A DNA stretch of 10,924 bases. Origin: Stephanodiscus triporus. Its lineage: Eukaryota > Bacillariophyta > Thalassiosirophyceae > Thalassiosirales > Thalassiosiraceae. The notes under the pieces are model-generated. The model saw only the letters and a list, made by a program, of their open reading frames with translations, did no database searches and was not told the DNA's origin. The stretch lies in NCBI GenBank assembly GCA_036939755.1, contig JALLAZ010000983.1, positions 1-10,924 of the forward strand, in the 5' to 3' direction. This document shows positions 6,737 through 10,924 of this stretch, piece by piece (within the stretch, counting starts at the first letter, position 1; every line of letters starts with the position of its first letter). Both the position numbers and the translations under genes were made by a program.

Positions 6737-7924
6737 ATGATAGGTACACTAGGGCGTTTTTGGCGGGATCAAAAACATGTTACCCACGCCACGAGAAGAG
6801 AGAAGAGGCGCACGACGACCGAGATCCATCAGTCACAGGCGCAGGGCTTCCGTGACCATGATGTCGGCATGGCATCATCATCATCACGAAGGACTTTCTG
6901 TTGGATGTCATTGGCCTTTGGCCGTGGAAGAGAAGCTACTGCCGTTGCCCACCGCGTCGCTTCTACCCCCTCACCGCCATCAACGTGCTTCCTAGTCCCC
7001 ACAATTCCCGCCATCGTCCGCCACCGCCACAGTCAGTGCTCCCGCCCCAGCCGCCGTGCTCCCATCACCTTCATGAGTGCCGCTACCGCTGATACGGCCG
7101 CGCCGACGATGAAGCAATACGTGGACGTGCATTGCCACATAATTCACGAACAATTCGCGGGGGAAGAAGACGACGTCGCGCAGCGTGCTCGGGATAAGGG
7201 GCTGGAGTTCTGCGTAGTGAACGGCTTAGAGCCGAAGTCCAATCGAGCGGTGCTCGAGCTCTGTGCCCGACACCCTAACAGTTTATTACCCGCTTTGGGC
7301 ATCTACCCCTTGGACGCAGCGTGCAATGTCATCAGTGCCGATGTGTGGCCCCATCCCTTCCCCCCTCCCGATAAATTTGATGTCGATGCTGAGGTGGAAT
7401 GGATTGACCAAATGTGCGCTGAAGGCAAGGTGGTAGCCATAGGAGAATGCGGCCTCGACGCCTACTACTGCACCGAACCCGCCCAGCTTGCGGAGCAGGA
7501 GAGGGTTCTTCGAAGGTTGATCGTGGTGGCGAAAAAACACGATCTACCCCTCATCCTCCACACCCGCAAGGCCGAATTGCGCACCTTTGAGATATTGCAA
7601 GAAATGGAAGTGACCAAGGCGGATTTTCATTGTTTTTGCGGCAAAGCGAAGTTAGGGAAACGTATTGCGGAAGCTGGGTATTATCTATCTATCCCCTCCG
7701 CAGTGAATAGGAGCGAACAGTTCAAGAAGTTGGTTAAAGAAGTGCCTCTTGAACAGCTTTTGACGGAGACAGATTCTCCTTATCAGGGCCCAGAAAAGGA
7801 TATGAGGAATGAGCCGATGACTGTGCCGATTGGGGTGGCGGTGATGGCGATGGTGAAGGACATTACAGAGGAGGAGGCCATGGTGGCGATCAGGGCTAAT
7901 TTTCGACGGTTGATGAATATATAG
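6737..7924 (+). CDS. tatD: TatD-family metal-dependent deoxyribonuclease
   Basis: The ORF is uninterrupted, 395 residues from the first ATG after an in-frame TAG. The TatD TIM-barrel domain covers about residues 127-395. The expected metal ligands are all present: D130-V-H132-C-H134 (HxH), E237 in IGECGLD, H275 in LILHTRKA, H298 in DFHCFCG, and D346 in TETDSPY. TatD enzymes are Mg-dependent DNases with 3'-5' exonuclease action, implicated in DNA repair and, in eukaryotes, in DNA degradation during cell death. Bacterial TatD is about 260 residues, so the first ~125 residues are extra: basic and Ser/Pro-rich, without a clear hydrophobic signal. The ATG at 6869 (MASSSSRRTF, residue 45, with GGC before and G after) is a plausible or better start and would leave an 80-residue organelle-type presequence. 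M113 and M125 would give a cytosolic form. AATAAA follows at 7962-7967. Confidence 0.93.
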   Translation: MIGTLGRFWRDQKHVTHATRREKRRTTTEIHQSQAQGFRDHDVGMASSSSRRTFCWMSLAFGRGREATAVAHRVASTPSPPSTCFLVPTIPAIVRHRHSQCSRPSRRAPITFMSAATADTAAPTMKQYVDVHCHIIHEQFAGEEDDVAQRARDKGLEFCVVNGLEPKSNRAVLELCARHPNSLLPALGIYPLDAACNVISADVWPHPFPPPDKFDVDAEVEWIDQMCAEGKVVAIGECGLDAYYCTEPAQLAEQERVLRRLIVVAKKHDLPLILHTRKAELRTFEILQEMEVTKADFHCFCGKAKLGKRIAEAGYYLSIPSAVNRSEQFKKLVKEVPLEQLLTETDSPYQGPEKDMRNEPMTVPIGVAVMAMVKDITEEEAMVAIRANFRRLMNI

Positions 7925-8336
7925 AGAGATAAGTGTGGGAAGAAGACAAAGATTTTGAGAGAATAAAAAGTAAAGTATGGATATGTTAATGCTCTTTTAA
8001 ATGTATTCGCAACAGCATTGGCAGAATGGATGAACAACAAGCAACTTAAGTCTCGATTGATTCTTAAATCTTGCGTGTATGTTTAGACGGCTCTCTCCTG
8101 CTTAGCGTTCAATAATCTTAGTTGTCAATCAGACCGTTCTCGTGATTCCAACATCGTACTCATAGTCACAATCAGACACTATCCCAACCCTATATTCTGA
8201 TGCATTCAAGGCAAAGTTCAAAATAAAAATAGATCATTAATACAATAATAATACTATGATGTATGAAATAGAGTAGGTGGTACACACCTAACCTCTAAGG
8301 TTGGGTTGCCACCACCTCTCACGACGAATACTTTCC
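7925..8336. other. Convergent 3' region between TatD and the minus-strand pseudogene
   Basis: No gene is seen. It holds AATAAA at 7962-7967, 38 bases after the TatD stop, as a likely polyadenylation signal. Further right, TAGGTG/GTACA/CACCTA near 8274-8290 and AACCT/CTA/AGGTT at 8290-8302 are two small perfect inverted repeats side by side. The TatD gene and the decayed gene on the other strand point towards each other here. Confidence 0.5.
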
Positions 8337-9569
8337 CTAGTAGCTGACGGAGACGCTGTCATTGTTCCTCTTGTCATCGTTGCTCTCGTCGTCATTGCTC
8401 ATGTCATTGTCACTCTTATTGTTGTTGCTCTGACTGTTGATGATGATGTTGACGTTGTCGTCTTCGTCTTCGTCTTCGTCATAGTCATCTTTTGACATTG
8501 TTCTTGGCTTTGATGATTTCATCCTCATTGTAGCTCTCTTGTCCTTCAGTATGGCACCTTTGATATGAAGGTTGCCCTCTTTGTCGCAGGTGAAGACACA
8601 CAACCCAATCTTGTATGGAGCTTTGCACCTAATTGCCCCATTTCCAGGGACGTGCTGTAGGAGCCTAACGCTCTCTGGTCATTGTAGTGGAGAAGAGGTT
8701 GGAGATTATGAGATCTCATGAGATCTGCTAGTGTAATTTCAAAGATTAGTTTCCCCTTTGGCCTGATTTGATGATGCTTGGAGGAATTGAGGTTACGCCA
8801 ATACTGCTTGTTCTCATCGGTCGTGCAGACAACAACAATTTTAGCCTTCTTCTTACCAGGAACAGGAACTCCATCCACCAAGGATGCAGAATGAACTTCT
8901 TGTTCAAAGGTACGACTATGATTCATAGCATACTGGCCTGGCACATGCTGGTGGTATCTGTTTACAGGGTTTGCAGTTCTGATGTTAACCACCTCCTTGT
9001 AGTAGGTACAAAGCACTTCACACAATGCAATGTGTTTCTCCTTGTTACAAAGTTTCTTCTACACCGCAACCTTGTCTCTACGGGCCTTTTCTTTTTAGCC
9101 TTGTCCCTTTCATAGTTGACATGGCACTTAGGCTTACACACAGCAGCATAGTTGCCAGGATAGGACACTCACAACACCCCACAGTTGCTCTTGACCTTTA
9201 TTGGAGTATATTGAATTGGAGGCGGGATCAAGAATGCAATCCAAATGTCTTCTACTAAACGTGAGCATTTCTTTGGAGCTCTCCATGAGTCAAAGAAATT
9301 TGGATCCTGGAGCTCGCAATGAACTAGATACAAGTCGGCAAAGATGAGAGACAGGAGGGTAATACTCTAGTAGGAATTAGTAAACTTCTACATCATAGCA
9401 ATGACAATAGGCAATATTGGAAACTCTATGGTAGATACTCCTACTTACCAACCACTTCTCTATTTTTTTTATTATCAATCCAAATCACACCTGTTTCCTC
9501 TGTTATGTCAGGCTGTTCACTATGGTCCTGTGACTCATGTTCCCTCGTTTGGGGCACTGAATTAACACA
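8337..9569 (-). pseudogene. Decayed intron-containing gene, function unknown
   Basis: On the minus strand a chain of protein-like segments runs from 9569 to 8337. The first exon part (9569-9449) includes ITEETGVIWIDNKKNREVV. After an 82-bp intron come, in changing frames, DPNFFDSWRAPKKCSRLV, then after an in-frame TGA a Cys/Lys-rich stretch with YAAVCKPKCHVNYERDKAKK, then KKLCNKEKHIALCEVLCTYY. A long clean block follows (9058-8682) containing VDGVPVPGKKKAKIVVVCTT and KGKLIFEITLADLMRSHN. One more shift near 8680 leads to RLLQHVPGNGAIRCKAPYK and the acidic tail DDYDEDEDEDDN, ending at TAG (8339-8337). At least three register changes plus a stop are needed, so I call it a pseudogene. Cys-rich and basic patches could be a zinc-binding region. 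I cannot name the family; a domesticated or dead transposon protein is one possibility. Confidence 0.5.
9367..9448 (-). other. Intron with near-ideal splice signals
   Basis: Read on the minus strand, the donor is GTGGTTG/GTAAGT (perfect GTAAGT, G at 9448), the acceptor is CCTACTAG/AG (last G at 9367), and TTACTAATTC, close to the TACTAAC branch consensus, lies about 15 bases before the acceptor. Length is 82 bp, typical of compact microbial eukaryote introns. The upstream exon ends in phase 1. Confidence 0.65.
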
Positions 9570-9918
9570 TCAAAGAATAGAAAGATACACTGGGCCCTGA
9601 TCTTAGGAGGCCACTATTTGAGTTGCAGATTTAACAATCAAATAGGAAGTCAGTGGATGTGGCAGAGAGCACAAGGATCACACGCTCAAGGATAAATAAA
9701 ATAAGGCTCACAATAAAAGGCCTTTCTACTGGTGACAGCCGGCCATGGTCTAATGTCCCGGAGGGGTGGGAGAAATCAATTGATTTGGAAAGAACTGTAA
9801 GGTAGAGATACTCCTACCTACATAACTATGTACCTACTTTACCATAAGCTGGGGCATAAGCAACGTCTAAAGTCCCAAGTGCGAAGGTCTAAAACTCTCT
9901 TTTTTAGCTGGCCAGATC
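9570..9918. other. Spacer between two broken genes
   Basis: No supported gene is present. It contains a perfect 14-bp palindrome, AAATCAATTGATTT (9773-9786), and a TACCTA-rich stretch (9800-9845) with CTACCTA and GTACCTAC words like those in other spacers. This would be the promoter area of the plus-strand family member at 9919, and of the minus-strand gene if its 5' end lies beyond 9569. Confidence 0.45.
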
Positions 9919-10686
9919 ATGGCGAACACCACCACCACCACCACCACCAAGAAGGCGCCTGCAAAGATGAAGGCGGGCAAGAAGAGAATGGGCAAGGGCG
10001 CCATCAAAGTCGACCCCACTCCCAGAAGCAGTACCACAAGCCACCGACATGCTTCTCCGTTGACACCCTTCGTGGGCACACCGTCAATCCCTACACCCAG
10101 GGGAGCAAGAACAAGATCGACGTCGTTCTCCATGAGGGCAGTGTGCCCCCAAAGGATGCACAGCCTCAAGTCACGCTCCTTCCCAGGGGAAGGATGCCAA
10201 GCATCTAGTGGAAGTCAGACAAGAGTCTTCTCCCACCTCCAAGCCTCCGTCCAAGGCATCGAGTGCAACTCTTCACGCTACACTGGCTACAGTGACACCA
10301 TGCAACTCATGATGAATGCTGGGGTCCACGCCATCGACGGATACCATCGCGGCACCCCCCAACTCATCCAACTTGATGTGGAGTGCACAGGAAACCCACA
10401 AGTCAAGATGTTCCATGTCCCCTCACCAAGCAGAAGGTGTCCTACCAAGGCAGGACACACATGCAGTTCAACTGCATGTACATCTGTTCACTCAAGGTGG
10501 CCATTGACCGCCACAGCCTCACGGCCAGCCCACAAACGCCGGCATGCAGACTTTGGCTTCCTTGACAGCACAGAGGCAGATCGCGGAGGAGGTGGCAGCG
10601 GTGGCAGCGGCGGCGGCGGCGGTGGTGGAGGCAAGAGTGGTGGCTGCGCACCGTACCCCAGCGAAAGCGAGGACTCGGACGATTGA
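9919..10686 (+). pseudogene. Repeated Gly-rich-tailed protein family (copy 2), many frameshifts
   Basis: The nominal ORF is 255 codons with a good ATG and a seven-Thr run from (ACC)7, followed by a Lys-rich segment (KKAPAKMKAGKKRMGKGAIK). Protein-like blocks then alternate between frames. Frame 2 (about 10028-10185) has TCFSVDTLRGHTVNPYTQGS and KNKIDVVLHEGSVPPKDAQP. Frame 3 (about 10187-10215) has GKDAKHLVEVRQ. The original frame resumes with QGIECNSSRYTGYSDTMQLM and HRGTPQLIQLDVECTGNPQV. Frame 2 returns (about 10425-10535) with VSYQGRTHMQFNCMYICSLK and VAIDRHSLTA. The original frame ends with ADFGFLDSTEAD, a Gly tract and PSESEDSDD. At least five register changes imply a dead gene or indel-prone sequencing. 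Part of it aligns with the fragment at 3424. Basic head, conserved middle and Gly/acidic tail suggest a nuclear or nucleic-acid-associated protein, but this is a guess. Confidence 0.6.
9928..9948. repeat. (ACC)7 microsatellite
   Basis: Seven perfect ACC units encode the poly-Thr run near the start of the broken family member (poly-His in the next frame). Length variation here would not shift the frame. Confidence 0.95.
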
Positions 10687-10924
10687 TATTAGCAGCGGAT
10701 GATGTCATAGCCTTTCATAGCCGATAGCGTTCTTTCATTGTAAAACTACTTGCTGAAAGCTACTGTATGAATCCCTGGGTTCTGCATGCCTCCACCCCAA
10801 GCCGCAGGCAACCACATAAGCTAGCGTCGAGGAGGGACCCGTAAGCGCCCCCCCCCCAAATTAACAGTAGGAGAGAATGATCAACTTGGGTTGTGTAGGA
10901 ATAGTAGTGAATGTCCCCCACTTT
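10687..10924. other. 3' flank, no gene seen
   Basis: The last 238 bases carry no convincing reading frame or RNA gene. A run of ten C (10848-10857) is present, like the one at 2108-2117. Confidence 0.5.

Noticed and set aside
8337..8495. Repeats of GTC/TCG/TCT resembling a microsatellite
   Set aside because: On the minus strand they encode the acidic Asp/Glu/Asn tail of the decayed gene, so they are listed with that gene.
8711..8726. Perfect 16-bp palindrome AGATCTCATGAGATCT
   Set aside because: It falls inside the clean coding block of the minus-strand gene, where it encodes part of ADLMRSHN; codon coincidence is the simpler reading.
1..10924. tRNA, rRNA or CRISPR array
   Set aside because: Reading both strands I saw no tRNA cloverleaf with a TTCGANNC-type arm, no rRNA-like conserved block and no regularly spaced short repeats; a covariance-model scan would settle this.

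Overview
The window looks like nuclear DNA of a microbial eukaryote, most likely a stramenopile alga such as a diatom. That guess rests on four things: introns with GT...AG ends (one opens with GTAAGT and has a TACTAAT-like branch site), no bacterial operon or ribosome-binding-site pattern, long low-complexity spacers rich in TACCTA/TAGGTA words, and a small SET-domain protein of a kind I associate with algae. The species cannot be named from the sequence alone.

Layout. Positions 1-514 are a satellite-like tandem array of about 200-236 bp units, with a degenerate outlying copy at 1552-1622. Positions 515-2930 hold no convincing gene, only low-complexity blocks and one atgless Gly-rich open frame (2129-2431). 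Positions 3370-3717 carry a broken fragment of a protein family that reappears as a longer broken copy at 9919-10686. Positions 3842-4187 form a 346-bp fold-back (MITE-like) element whose 56-58 bp terminal inverted repeats are themselves partly palindromic. Directly after it, 4233-4734 is a frameshifted remnant that may be the tail of a retrotransposon reverse-transcriptase ORF, followed by an (AT)22 tract.

The healthy island is 5305-7924. A two-exon SET-domain gene lies on the minus strand (5305-6084, 153 residues after removing a 318-bp intron). A 52-codon ORF (6225-6383) runs head-to-head with it across a 140-bp spacer containing a 12-bp palindrome. An intact TatD-family metal-dependent nuclease gene lies on the plus strand (6737-7924). 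The nuclease keeps all the expected metal ligands and has a long basic N-terminal extension that may be a targeting sequence or partly 5' leader.

From 8337 to 9569 the minus strand holds a decayed gene: a clean 82-bp intron, long believable coding stretches and an acidic C-terminus, but several changes of frame. From 9919 to 10686 the plus strand holds a family member whose coherent protein segments switch frame at least five times. The window is therefore a short conserved gene island between dead, repeated and mobile-like DNA. No tRNA, rRNA or CRISPR was seen, and no complete mobile element or pathway is present.
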